A stretch of DNA of 64,000 bases from assembly GCA_033763555.1 (NCBI GenBank), contig JANRKK010000045.1, positions 1-64,000 of the forward strand, given 5' to 3'. Positions 51,825 to 60,813 of the stretch are shown here, piece after piece (within the stretch, counting starts at the first letter, position 1; the number at the start of each line of letters is the position of its first letter). The notes beneath the pieces are model-generated. The model ran no database searches, was not told where the DNA came from, and was given only the letters and a program-made list of their open reading frames with translations. A program made the translations under genes and the position numbers. This DNA is from JALYJG01 sp033763555. GTDB lineage: Bacteria; Pseudomonadota; Alphaproteobacteria; UBA9219.

Positions 51825-53696
51825 TTACGGCTTCGGTGCAGACAGCAAAAGAGCAGTCGCCATTTCACGCGCCAATGATGCGGCATCGGCTGTCAATCCT
51901 GCCGCGCGTAGGCCACGAATAACGGCAAGAACCGCTGTAAAAGGCTTGTCAGTCATGTTTTCTGCTACTAGCAGGCCAAATAAAACCGTTTCGCCACGCC
52001 GCCCGGCTGCACTGGCGGCACGGAGCCTTTCAACCAGCAAAGCAGGCGGAGCCATGCGCTTTTCGGCAGCCGCAACCTCCATCACCTTTGCCCATTCGCT
52101 GTCCTGCACGACAAACCCGGCAGCATCCAGCAACAGAAGAATATTCCCTGCTCTTTCACGCTGAGCGCGATCGTCTGATTTAGCGTCCGCGATCTTTACG
52201 GCTTCATCAAGCCATTTGGTAAGATTTTGATTATAAGCGCTGTCCGATTCCAACCCCACCAGGACAGTCAAGGGCCAGAATCTTTCCAGCTCCACCGCAA
52301 GGGCAGGCATTCCGGCCGATGCCTGCCGGGCCAGCTTCAGCCATTCCAGGGCTGCCTCTGGCTTACCTGCCACCATGTAAAGAAGACCAAGAGAAGCCGA
52401 GGAGGTATTATGGGTTGCATTTGGCGGAAGCGTTCCCAGCATATCTACCAGAACCTGCCCTTGCGTGCCGTTCAATCCGGATGGAGGCGTGCTGCGCATA
52501 AATTTCAGGGCTAAATCGATTTTCTTCGCCTCGACGGTTTCCGACAGAGCTGCCTGGTAAAGCAGCGCATGCAGACGCCCGCCTGTTTCCGAGCTGCTGG
52601 CTGCATTGGCAAGGATTTCAGGCGTAAAACTGATGGAAGCGTAAACAGCTTCAAGCTCTGCTGCCGTTATCAAGCCGCCGGATGCCGCTTTCTCGGCAAG
52701 CTCCAGCCGCCGATTATCATCCTTGGCTTTTAAACGAAGAAGCGGCGGAATGAGAGAGGCTTCGGGACGGGCGTAGATTTCTGCCGGAACAGGCAAATCG
52801 GCCTGCTGCAATAATGCCAAAATAAGCGCGTTCAACGGCGTCAAACGACGCGGCAGCTGCTTCGTGCCCGTCAAAAGAGTTTTTTCTACCAGCGAGAAAT
52901 AGGCTTCGTCCTTCACGCCCTGCGCGCGCAGCAGATCAATCGTCAGCTGCGCGGCCTTGGTATCTTTCGCTTTCAACTGGCAAATCAGAAGCAATTTCTG
53001 CCATTCAGCGCTGGTGTGGTCCTTGATAATATCGGGCAGTTTGGCGCAGACATTATCGCTTTCGCTGCTCGTTAGAGCGGCTTCGGCGGCCCGGCGCAAA
53101 GTGATTTCGTCGATATGCTCCGGCTTGGCTAGCTGCACAAGCTTCCAGGCGCTAACAGCATCGCCCAGCATGACCAGTTTTTCCACGCGCATGGCCGTTA
53201 GATGTTGTGCGGTACCCACGACACCGACGGGCACGCCTGCTGTTGTCAGAAGAAAACGGCGCGCCAAATTATTCAAGGCAGGTGACGAAGTTGGAAGATT
53301 CAAGTGAGGCAGAAGCCGGGTAACGACCTCGCGCGAGGTTCCCTTCCACAAGGAAGCGCCAAGGCCGCCTTCATTATTACCGTAGAGTCCTATAGATTCC
53401 GGGTCGATATCGCCAAGCATTCCGGATTCAACGGGTTTACCGACAATCTCGCTGACTGCAGGTTTTGTGATAGGTGCGGGTGGTGGAGCTTGAGAAATGG
53501 CAGGCGCTGTGGCTGAAGGGGCTACCACCGTTGCTGGCGGCAAAGCTGAAGGTTCTTTCGTCGTTATGGCTTCCGCAGGTCGCGGCAGAAAACTGGCGTC
53601 TCGCCCGTCATCGATAGAATTCTGGGCATGAATGGGGGACGCAACAAGCGCCAGAAACCCTGCAAGGGCAAAAAGACTAACGCGGGATTTGAGCAT
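51825..53696 (-). CDS. Secreted alpha-helical repeat protein of unknown function
   Basis: A 623-residue protein with a signal peptide (MLKSRVSLFALAGFLALVAS, cleavage near IHA-QNS) and a proline/alanine-rich linker (about 25-80). A long, alpha-helical, superhelical-repeat-like body follows. I recognise no named domain. An equivalent protein between xerD and aroK occurs in other alphaproteobacteria as far as I recall, which suggests a conserved envelope role. The start was set at the signal-peptide methionine at 53696; the frame opens 16 codons earlier. Confidence 0.8.
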   Translation of the reverse strand: MLKSRVSLFALAGFLALVASPIHAQNSIDDGRDASFLPRPAEAITTKEPSALPPATVVAPSATAPAISQAPPPAPITKPAVSEIVGKPVESGMLGDIDPESIGLYGNNEGGLGASLWKGTSREVVTRLLPHLNLPTSSPALNNLARRFLLTTAGVPVGVVGTAQHLTAMRVEKLVMLGDAVSAWKLVQLAKPEHIDEITLRRAAEAALTSSESDNVCAKLPDIIKDHTSAEWQKLLLICQLKAKDTKAAQLTIDLLRAQGVKDEAYFSLVEKTLLTGTKQLPRRLTPLNALILALLQQADLPVPAEIYARPEASLIPPLLRLKAKDDNRRLELAEKAASGGLITAAELEAVYASISFTPEILANAASSSETGGRLHALLYQAALSETVEAKKIDLALKFMRSTPPSGLNGTQGQVLVDMLGTLPPNATHNTSSASLGLLYMVAGKPEAALEWLKLARQASAGMPALAVELERFWPLTVLVGLESDSAYNQNLTKWLDEAVKIADAKSDDRAQRERAGNILLLLDAAGFVVQDSEWAKVMEVAAAEKRMAPPALLVERLRAASAAGRRGETVLFGLLVAENMTDKPFTAVLAVIRGLRAAGLTADAASLAREMATALLLSAPKP

Positions 53697-53823
53697 CGGG
53701 TATCGCCTGTTCCATTTTCTGCTGTTGCGGCGGCATCGTGGCATTTCCCAGCCACAGGAAAAATCCAGCCAGTCCGAGCACCAGGATCGTCAAAACAAGA
53801 CCGAGAATGCGATTATTCTTCAC
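53677..53823 (-). CDS. Small single-helix membrane protein (48 residues)
   Basis: A short frame beginning GTG at 53823 with an AAGGGG ribosome-binding site about 7 bases upstream. It has one membrane helix (ILGLVLTILVLGLAGFFLWL, about residues 6-25) and a polar glutamine/proline-rich tail. Its 3' end overlaps the start of the 53.7 kb gene by 20 bp, so the two are probably coupled, and it diverges from aroK. Function unknown. Confidence 0.6.
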   Translation of the reverse strand: MKNNRILGLVLTILVLGLAGFFLWLGNATMPPQQQKMEQAIPDAQIPR

Positions 53824-53891
53824 TTCTACACCCCTTTTCTTGCATCCCGGCAACCGCCTGTGGGATAGTCGTGGAAACAGCTTTATTATGG

Positions 53892-54455
53892 ATGAACATG
53901 CCGGAAGTTTCCAGCTTTGTCCCGGACCGCACGATTGTCCTTGTCGGAATGATGGGCGCAGGCAAAAGCAGCGTCGGCCGCAAGCTGGCCTCTCGGCTGT
54001 CCTTGCCCTTCTTTGATTCGGATGTCGAGATCGAGACTGCGGCACGCATGAGCATCCCTCAATTCTTCGAGCATTACGGCGAAGCTGAATTCCGGAAGGG
54101 GGAACGGCGGGTTATTGCCCGACTGTTAGACGGGCCATTGCATGTTCTGTCCGCCGGGGGTGGTTCCTTCATGGATACAGAAACCCGCTCTCTTATACGC
54201 AGCCGCGCCCTGTCCATCTGGCTAAAGGCCGACTTGGATACATTGGTTGAGCGAGCGACACGCCGGGACAACCGCCCGTTGCTGAAAGGCGGCGATCCGC
54301 GGGAAAAAATGATGGAGCTTATGGTAAAACGGGAATCTCTTTATGCTGAGGCGGACGTTACCGTTCCCAGCGACAACCGCCCGGTTGACGAAACCCTGGA
54401 ACGCATCCTGAAAGCTTTAAGCGCCTATGCCGAAAAGGCCAAGGCGGCATCATGA
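53892..54455 (+). CDS. aroK: Shikimate kinase
   Basis: Phosphorylates shikimate at O3; about 187 residues. The P-loop VGMMGAGKSSVG, FFDSDVEIE with the shikimate-binding aspartate, GEAEFRKGERRVI and SAGGGSF are conserved, and RDNRPLL is the lid arginine region. Start ATG 53892 or 53898; neither has a strong ribosome-binding site. It is followed 7 bp later by aroB, the common aroK-aroB order. Confidence 0.95.
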   Translation: MNMPEVSSFVPDRTIVLVGMMGAGKSSVGRKLASRLSLPFFDSDVEIETAARMSIPQFFEHYGEAEFRKGERRVIARLLDGPLHVLSAGGGSFMDTETRSLIRSRALSIWLKADLDTLVERATRRDNRPLLKGGDPREKMMELMVKRESLYAEADVTVPSDNRPVDETLERILKALSAYAEKAKAAS

Positions 54456-54462
54456 GGCCCGA

Positions 54463-55632
54463 ATGAATCCACCTCCCTCCAAACGATCGGCTTCGTCCGC
54501 GCCCCATCCTTACGCGCAAGGCAAAATCGTCACGATTGATTTGTCGGGAGCGGATAACAGGCCGTCCTATGACATTGTGATCGGCGAAAACATCCTGTCC
54601 GAAGCAGGTACGCTCATAAACGTCCGGCTTGGCGCAAAACGCTGCATGGTCATTACAGATTCCAATGTCGGGCCGCTTTACCTGGCGCGGCTGGAAGCCG
54701 TTCTTGGCGCTGCCGGGCATACGGTTCTTCCGTCGCTGACTTTACCCTCAGGCGAGGGCAGCAAGGATTATGCCACGCTTGAATCTGTTCTTGAGCATAT
54801 GACGAACAAAGGTATTGACCGCAAAAGCCTGGTGATCGCTTTAGGTGGCGGCGTAATAGGCGATATTGCCGGGCTCGCGGCATCGCTGGCTCTACGCGGT
54901 ATTGATGTGGTGCAAATGCCAACAACCCTACTGGCTCAGGTGGATAGTTCCGTCGGCGGCAAAACAGGCATCAACACCGCACATGGCAAAAATACTGTCG
55001 GTACATTCTATCAGCCGCGCCTGGTGATCGCCGATGTTGCCCTGCTGGACTCCCTGCCTCGGCGCGAGTTGCTGGCAGGTTATGCCGAGATCGTTAAATA
55101 CGGCCTTATCCGCGATGAGGCGTTTTTCCGCTGGTGCCAATCGCACGCAGGAAAATTGCTGAGTGGTGACCGCGAAGCACAGATCTATGCCGTGAACGCC
55201 AGCTGCAAACATAAAGCCGACATTGTCGCCGCCGATGAACGCGAGGCAGGTGAACGCGCTTTATTAAATTTTGGCCATAGTTTTGGTCATGCTCTGGAGG
55301 CCGTAACAGGCTACAGCAACAGCCTGCTGCATGGCGAAGCCGTGGCGATCGGCATGGTGATGGCTTTCCGACTGTCGGCACAGTTGGGCCTGTGCTCGCA
55401 TGATCAGGCTTACGAAGTCCGCGATCACCTGGCCAAAATGGGGCTTCCAGTTTCTCCCAAGCCTTATACGCAGGATGTCGACAAGCTGATGGCGCTGATG
55501 AAACAGGACAAGAAGGCGCATGACGGCAAAATGACGCTTATCCTCGCACGCGGCTTCGGTCAAACCTTCATCAGCCACAACACCAACGAAAATGATGTGC
55601 GGGATGTGTGGTACGCCTTCATGCAGGAATAA
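54463..55632 (+). CDS. aroB: 3-dehydroquinate synthase
   Basis: Second step of the shikimate pathway, turning DAHP into dehydroquinate with NAD and zinc; about 389 residues. NAD/phosphate blocks are PSGEGSKDY, ALGGGVIGDIAGLAAS and TTLLAQVDSSVGGKTGIN. The zinc ligands lie in the AEIVKYGLI and NFGHSFGHALE regions. The start at 54463 sits after GAGG. The N-terminus is about 25 residues longer than the E. coli enzyme. Confidence 0.95.
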   Translation: MNPPPSKRSASSAPHPYAQGKIVTIDLSGADNRPSYDIVIGENILSEAGTLINVRLGAKRCMVITDSNVGPLYLARLEAVLGAAGHTVLPSLTLPSGEGSKDYATLESVLEHMTNKGIDRKSLVIALGGGVIGDIAGLAASLALRGIDVVQMPTTLLAQVDSSVGGKTGINTAHGKNTVGTFYQPRLVIADVALLDSLPRRELLAGYAEIVKYGLIRDEAFFRWCQSHAGKLLSGDREAQIYAVNASCKHKADIVAADEREAGERALLNFGHSFGHALEAVTGYSNSLLHGEAVAIGMVMAFRLSAQLGLCSHDQAYEVRDHLAKMGLPVSPKPYTQDVDKLMALMKQDKKAHDGKMTLILARGFGQTFISHNTNENDVRDVWYAFMQE

Positions 55633-55650
55633 ACGGGCACCAGGCTTTCC

Positions 55651-56751
55651 ATGGAACGCACGGACGTAGTCGTTATCGGGGCTGGCGTCATTGGGCTGGC
55701 CATAGCCCGGGCGCTCGCGCAAAAAGGCCGCGAGGTTATTATCCTCGAAGCCGAGAACGCCATTGGCACCATGACCAGCGCGCGCAATAGCGGCGTTATA
55801 CATGCAGGCATTTACTATCGGCCCGGCAGTTTGAAAGCGCGGCTGTGCGTTGCGGGACGGGACAAGCTTTATGCCTATGCCAAGGAACGCGGCATTCCAC
55901 ATAAGAAATGCGGCAAACTGATTGTTTCAACCGATGAAACACAGATTGAAAAACTGACGCAATGGCATGCCATCGCCATGCAGAATGGTGTCACGGGTAT
56001 TCGCCGCGTAACGCCGGAAGAAGCGCGCAAGCTGGAGCCGGAAGTTTCCTGCGTTGCCGCCCTGCATGTGCCAATCAGTGGCATCATCGATGTGCACTCT
56101 TACCTGCTTACGCTGCTGGGAGATGCTGAAGCGGCCAACGCCATTCTGGCCTTGCGCGCGCCTGTTTTAAAAGGTGAAGTCGATGGCGATGGCTTTGTGC
56201 TGGATGTTGGTGGTGAAACGCCAACGCGATTGGCCTGCCGGACGCTGATCAATGCCGCTGGGCTTGGCGCGCAGGAATTTGCGAAAAAACTGACAGGATT
56301 AAATCCAGCCACTGTACCGCCGCTTGTGCTCGCCAAAGGCAGCTATTTCAGTTTGAGTGGCAAGACGCCATTTCAAATGTTGATCTATCCCCTGCCCGTG
56401 CTGGGTTCATCCGGCCTGCATGCCAGCTGCGATCTGGGCGGCCAGGCGCGCTTTGGCCCCGATGTGGAGTGGATTGATCATATTGATTACCGTGTTGACC
56501 CGGCCCGTTCAGTCCTGTTTGAAGAATCCGTACGGCGCTACTGGCCCAATCTGCCCAACCGGGCTCTGCAACCCGATTATGCAGGCATCCGGCCCAAAAC
56601 AGCACGCGCAAGCCCGCATGACAGCGACTTCATCATCCAGACATCCCGTGAGCATAATGTCCCCGGCCTGATTAACCTCTATGGTATTGAATCCCCGGGC
56701 CTGACGGCATCACTGGCCTTGGCAGAGGAAGTGATGGCACGGCTTGCCTGA
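55651..56751 (+). CDS. lhgO: FAD-dependent oxidase, L-2-hydroxyglutarate dehydrogenase-like
   Basis: A 366-residue DAO-family flavoenzyme. The FAD motif VVVIGAGVIGLAIARALAQ and the segment TSARNSGVIHAGIYYRPGS are characteristic of LhgO, as is KCGKLIVSTDE. A C-terminal GIRPKTA block and LINLYGIESPGLTASLALA complete the pattern. It oxidises L-2-hydroxyglutarate to 2-oxoglutarate in relatives, passing electrons to quinone. It starts 18 bp after aroB and ends before the two-component genes. Confidence 0.9.
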   Translation: MERTDVVVIGAGVIGLAIARALAQKGREVIILEAENAIGTMTSARNSGVIHAGIYYRPGSLKARLCVAGRDKLYAYAKERGIPHKKCGKLIVSTDETQIEKLTQWHAIAMQNGVTGIRRVTPEEARKLEPEVSCVAALHVPISGIIDVHSYLLTLLGDAEAANAILALRAPVLKGEVDGDGFVLDVGGETPTRLACRTLINAAGLGAQEFAKKLTGLNPATVPPLVLAKGSYFSLSGKTPFQMLIYPLPVLGSSGLHASCDLGGQARFGPDVEWIDHIDYRVDPARSVLFEESVRRYWPNLPNRALQPDYAGIRPKTARASPHDSDFIIQTSREHNVPGLINLYGIESPGLTASLALAEEVMARLA

Positions 56752-56794
56752 GGCGCACTTCCCGACGCACGCAAAAAGACGTACCCTGCCCCGC

Positions 56795-57514
56795 ATGTCA
56801 CAACCACAGCCCCTGGCCCTGAAACCACATATTTTGGTCGTCGATGATGATGATCGGCTGCGCAGCCTTTTGCGCCGTTATCTGGCCGAACAGGATTTTA
56901 TTGTTACCACAGCTTCAAGCGCCGATGACGCCCGCGCCAAGCTGAAAAGCCTGAGCTATGACCTTATGGTGCTGGATATCATGATGCCAGGCGAAACAGG
57001 GTTGGAGCTCACCCAATCCTTGCGTAACACCTCAAAATCCCCTGCCAAGCAGCTGCCAATACTGCTTCTTACGGCGCGCGGTGAATCTGGAGACCGGATT
57101 GAAGGGTTTGAGGTAGGAGCTGATGATTATCTGCCCAAACCTTTTGAACCGCGCGAACTTCTGCTGCGCATCAACGCCATCCTGCGCCGGATGCCAAAAC
57201 CTCCGCTGACTTTGCCGAAACTCAAGCTCGGCGCATGGCAATACGACCCGCAGCGTGATGAGCTGCAATCGGACAGTGAAACTGTAAGATTGACCGATAT
57301 GGAAGCCGGATTGATGCGCGTCCTGGCCGCCGAGCCGGGCGTGGCCTTCAGCCGTGAGGCGCTTGCCGAACGCAGCAAAGGCGCCATCAGTGATCGCACA
57401 GTTGATGTGCAGGTCACGCGCCTGCGCCGCAAGATCGAGCCCGATGTCAAAAATCCACGTTATCTTGTGACGGTACGCGGTGAAGGCTATATGCTGATGC
57501 CGGATATAGGCTGA
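56795..57514 (+). CDS. OmpR-family response regulator
   Basis: A 239-residue transcriptional regulator. The receiver domain (about residues 10-130) has the acidic pair HILVVDDDD, the phosphoacceptor D61 in VLDIMMPGETG, the LLLTARG threonine and the KPFEPREL lysine. A winged-helix domain (about 145-235) ends with the typical YLVTVRGEGYML. Start ATG 56795 fits the family; the frame opens upstream, at 56744. Its stop overlaps the histidine kinase start, so the pair is coupled. Confidence 0.94.
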   Translation: MSQPQPLALKPHILVVDDDDRLRSLLRRYLAEQDFIVTTASSADDARAKLKSLSYDLMVLDIMMPGETGLELTQSLRNTSKSPAKQLPILLLTARGESGDRIEGFEVGADDYLPKPFEPRELLLRINAILRRMPKPPLTLPKLKLGAWQYDPQRDELQSDSETVRLTDMEAGLMRVLAAEPGVAFSREALAERSKGAISDRTVDVQVTRLRRKIEPDVKNPRYLVTVRGEGYMLMPDIG

Positions 57515-58869
57515 TGAGCGATACATCCAAAACACCCTCGGAACGGCGCATACCGCTGGCCCTGCGCTTCAAGCGCATCTTGCCGCGCAGCCTGTTCGGC
57601 CGGACATTACTCATCATCGTCTTGCCGACCCTGATCACGCTGGCGGCGGCTACTTATGTTTTCTTCAATCGCCATTGGTACACAGTGACCAACCGCATGA
57701 CTTACGCGGTTGCAGGCGATGTCGCGGTGGTTGTCGACCTGATGCAGAAAAGCTCGAACGCTGAAAGCGTGGCTGCCGTGGTACGACTGGCATCGGAGAA
57801 AATGGATTTATTTGTCAGTTTTGCACCCGCCACAACCCTGCCCTCAACGGCACGCGAGACGCTCAACCCTCTGCGCAATATGCTGCGCCACGCGCTGAAT
57901 GATCGCCTCTCTTACCCTTTCAACATCGATATGCGGCATGCACCGGAAATGATCGCGATTGAGGTCGGCGCGCCAGAGGGCGTCTACACCATCCTGTCGC
58001 CGGAACGCCGGGTTTACACGCCAACAACGGAAGTTTTCATTGCCTGGATGACGGGAAGCTCAATCCTCCTGTCGGCCATTGCGCTGCTTTTCATGCGCAA
58101 CCAGATAAGGCCCATCCGGCGGCTGGCCGATGCGGCCGAGGCCATTGGTAAAGGCCGCGATGTGCCCTGGTTCAAGCTGGAAGGCGCAGCCGAAGTGCGG
58201 CAGGCGGGCGCGGCGCTGATGGTCATGCGCGACCGCCTGAAACGCCAGATTACACAGCGCACGGCCATGCTGGCAGGTGTTTCGCACGATCTGCGGACAC
58301 CACTGACACGCATGAAGCTGCAATTGGAAATGATGCCGGAATCCGACGCCAAAAAAGAATTCGCGGCGGATATTGCCGATATGGAAACCATGCTGGAAGC
58401 CTATCTCGCCTTTGCCCGCGGCGAGGAAGCCGAACCCGCGATGGAAACCGATCTGGCTGAACTGTTGAACGAAGTTACCACGGCCGCCAAACGGCAGAAC
58501 CCGCGTATCCAAATCAACGTGCCAGAGGGTGCAAAGGTGACATTACGGCGCAACGCCATGAAACGTTGCCTCGCCAACCTCATTGGCAATGCCGCGCGGT
58601 ATGGCAAGCAGGCGCAGGTGAATGTAGCCCTGCGTGACCATGCGGTTGATATTGTGATTGATGATGATGGCCCCGGCATCGCCCCTGCGCAGCGTGAGGA
58701 TGTTTTTCGGCCTTTCACGCGGCTTGAGGAATCCCGCAACCCAGCCACAGGCGGTGTTGGGCTCGGCTTGACGATTGCGCGCGACATCGCACGCTTCCAT
58801 GGCGGCGATGTTGTTCTGGAGAATAGTCCACTTGGCGGATTACGGGCACGGGTTTGGCTACCAGTATAA
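57514..58869 (+). CDS. EnvZ-type sensor histidine kinase
   Basis: A 451-residue membrane kinase partner of the preceding regulator. It has two membrane helices (about residues 28-50 and 176-196), a periplasmic sensor of about 125 residues and a HAMP linker. The phosphoacceptor is H258 in VSHDLRTPLTRM. ATP-binding blocks are NLIGNAARYG, DDGPGI and GVGLGLTIARD. The signal sensed is unknown. Confidence 0.94.
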   Translation: MSDTSKTPSERRIPLALRFKRILPRSLFGRTLLIIVLPTLITLAAATYVFFNRHWYTVTNRMTYAVAGDVAVVVDLMQKSSNAESVAAVVRLASEKMDLFVSFAPATTLPSTARETLNPLRNMLRHALNDRLSYPFNIDMRHAPEMIAIEVGAPEGVYTILSPERRVYTPTTEVFIAWMTGSSILLSAIALLFMRNQIRPIRRLADAAEAIGKGRDVPWFKLEGAAEVRQAGAALMVMRDRLKRQITQRTAMLAGVSHDLRTPLTRMKLQLEMMPESDAKKEFAADIADMETMLEAYLAFARGEEAEPAMETDLAELLNEVTTAAKRQNPRIQINVPEGAKVTLRRNAMKRCLANLIGNAARYGKQAQVNVALRDHAVDIVIDDDGPGIAPAQREDVFRPFTRLEESRNPATGGVGLGLTIARDIARFHGGDVVLENSPLGGLRARVWLPV

Positions 58870-58874
58870 TTTTC

Positions 58875-59396
58875 ATGGAACAAAAAATATTTTGTATCGA
58901 TTTTGAAGCTTCGGCGTTAGGCCCTCGTGGCTATCCAATTGAAGTTGGAGTGGCAGATGTGCAAACTGGCGAGACTCAAGCATGGCTTATTAAACCGACC
59001 ACCGAATGGCTTCACGAAAGAATTTGGTCAGAGGCATCAGAAACTATTCATGGAATTTCACAAAACCAGCTCTTAAATGATGGTCAAGACCCAAAGATTA
59101 TTATACCTGAAGTCGTCAATATATGTTCCGATGGTATCGTCCTTTCAGATAATGTGAAAAGCGATTCCTCATGGTTCCAAACCTTGTGTGATGCCATTGA
59201 ACTTCCGCGCATGCCGTTTCAGATACAATCTTTTCAAGACGCAGCATGCGAAATAGCTGGAAGGCACCATTCAGACCCAACCCATAAGATAGAAAAGGCC
59301 ATAGAGCAGGCTGTCGAAAAGTTCCCCAACCCACACAGAGCGGGACCAGACGCCAGAAGAAACGCTGAAGTTATTCGTTTGTTACTCGGGGCATAA
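58875..59396 (+). CDS. DEDD-type 3'-5' exonuclease-like protein
   Basis: A 173-residue putative RNase T/epsilon-type nuclease. The first acidic pair is in IFCIDFEAS (DxE, residues about 7-9). The second aspartate appears in LSDNVKSD. A final H-x(4)-D is in HRAGPDARRNAEV. The start at 58875 leaves the exonuclease N-terminus; composition is A/T-richer than the kinase gene. It follows the kinase by 5 bp. Role in nucleic-acid turnover or defence is not established. Confidence 0.75.
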   Translation: MEQKIFCIDFEASALGPRGYPIEVGVADVQTGETQAWLIKPTTEWLHERIWSEASETIHGISQNQLLNDGQDPKIIIPEVVNICSDGIVLSDNVKSDSSWFQTLCDAIELPRMPFQIQSFQDAACEIAGRHHSDPTHKIEKAIEQAVEKFPNPHRAGPDARRNAEVIRLLLGA

Positions 59397-59469
59397 CTAC
59401 ACCTTGCAAGAAAATATCAGGGTGTAATAGAATTATCCGAATTCAAATCCAATTCATATGGGGAGTAAT

Positions 59470-59871
59470 ATGACCGCCTGTATAGTAAGAGACACCAACA
59501 CGGATGGGGTGCGAATTATTGTCCATGGAGCCAATGGGCATGAAAACATGATACATTATGTTGATTCAGACGGCTCCCCCGTAATGGCCGCCTTGGGATA
59601 TGGTTTACGAGAGAGTTATGTATGCAATGGAATTATTGAAAGACTCATACCAGGTCGGACAAAAACAGTTGTTCAAATATCCGGATCTATAGAAGAGTGT
59701 GGAGAACCCATCCTGCCGCCTACGACAAGAAGAAGTCGCGCACAAGAAAGTGCCTCTGAAATTGTTCAGGCATTCCGCGAAGCAGGATTAACACCACCTC
59801 CGGTCAGACAAAGCCGCCCCTTGCAAGCCATCAATTATATGCGGCAAGCAGTTGACGGAATGTCGCTTTAA
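59470..59871 (+). CDS. Hypothetical protein
   Basis: A 133-residue protein with no signal or membrane helix. The N-terminal half is probably beta-rich (TDGVRIIVHGANGHENM, GSPVMAALGYGL); the C-terminal half is charged and helical (ESASEIVQAFREAGL). The start at 59470 has GGGGAG about 6 bases upstream; ATG at 59458 is in frame but without a signal. It follows the exonuclease gene by 73 bp in an A/T-rich patch. No family recognised. Confidence 0.6.
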   Translation: MTACIVRDTNTDGVRIIVHGANGHENMIHYVDSDGSPVMAALGYGLRESYVCNGIIERLIPGRTKTVVQISGSIEECGEPILPPTTRRSRAQESASEIVQAFREAGLTPPPVRQSRPLQAINYMRQAVDGMSL

Positions 59872-59890
59872 GATTGTGCCCAGTATGTGA

Positions 59891-60793
59891 TCACGCAACT
59901 TGCGGCCACAGCCAGGCCGCACCGCGAACGCCGCTGCTGTCGCCATGTTTGGCGGGCCGTAAGGGCGTTTCGAGACTGTCCGAGAATGCATATTGAGCCA
60001 TGAGTGGAGGCACCAAAGTATAAAGTTCTTTCACGTTCGACATGCCACCACCCAGAACGATGACATCAGGGTCAAGAATATTTGTAAGAGCCGCCAGCGC
60101 CCGCGCCAGGCGATCAGCATAAATATTAAGACTTGTTTGGGCAGTCACCTCACCTTTAGATGCAAGCTCAACAATTTCATTACCCCTTAAATCCTGACCC
60201 GAACGCGCCTTATAATCGATACGGAATCCTGTTCCTGAAATATAGGTTTCCTGACATCCATTCTTACCGCAATAACATTTCGATCCGGGATATTCATCGG
60301 GCTGCATCCATGGAAGGGGATTATGTCCCCATTCGCCGCCGATGGCATTCGCGCCCCTGATCACCTCACCCTTGACGGCAAGACCGCCGCCACAACCCGT
60401 GCCAAGAATGGCCCCGAATACGACCCGGCTGCCTTCGCCCGCGCCATCAATTGCCTCGGAAACCGCAAAACAGTTGGCATCATTCTCGACGCGCACTTCA
60501 CGTTTGAGAGTCTTGGACAAATCTTGGTCAAGAGGACGGCCGTTTGTGATCGTAAGGTTGGAATTGCGCACCAGACCTGTTTTAGGCGAAATAGACCCGG
60601 GCATACCCATGCCAATGGAAACTTGCGTATGGAGTTCGGATTCCGCTCCCGTTACAAGGGCCGCAATTTCGCGGACAACATTTTCATAATTATCGCGCGG
60701 CGTCTTGGCACGACGACGCAGCCGTTCTGCGCCGTCGTCATCAAGCGCTATGGCCTCAATTTTCGTTCCGCCAAGATCAATACCGATGCGCAT
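59891..60793 (-). CDS. mak: ROK-family fructokinase (Mak-like)
   Basis: A 300-residue sugar kinase. Its sequence is very close to E. coli Mak in MRIGIDLGGTKIEAIAL, GMGMPGSISPKTG and VLGGGMSNV. ATP/Mg blocks are the N-terminal GIDLGGTK and the aspartate of ENDANCFAVSEA. The zinc-binding CYCGKNGC is near residues 173-180. Mak phosphorylates fructose and mannose to the 6-phosphates. As the last gene of the polyol operon it would handle the ketose made by the dehydrogenases. Confidence 0.92.
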   Translation of the reverse strand: MRIGIDLGGTKIEAIALDDDGAERLRRRAKTPRDNYENVVREIAALVTGAESELHTQVSIGMGMPGSISPKTGLVRNSNLTITNGRPLDQDLSKTLKREVRVENDANCFAVSEAIDGAGEGSRVVFGAILGTGCGGGLAVKGEVIRGANAIGGEWGHNPLPWMQPDEYPGSKCYCGKNGCQETYISGTGFRIDYKARSGQDLRGNEIVELASKGEVTAQTSLNIYADRLARALAALTNILDPDVIVLGGGMSNVKELYTLVPPLMAQYAFSDSLETPLRPAKHGDSSGVRGAAWLWPQVA

Positions 60794-60813
60794 CGCGGTA
60801 ACTCAAATACAGA

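Noticed and set aside
51071..51922. A 283-codon forward frame opposite xerD
   Set aside because: It is a shadow of xerD, with arginine- and proline-rich composition and no domain.
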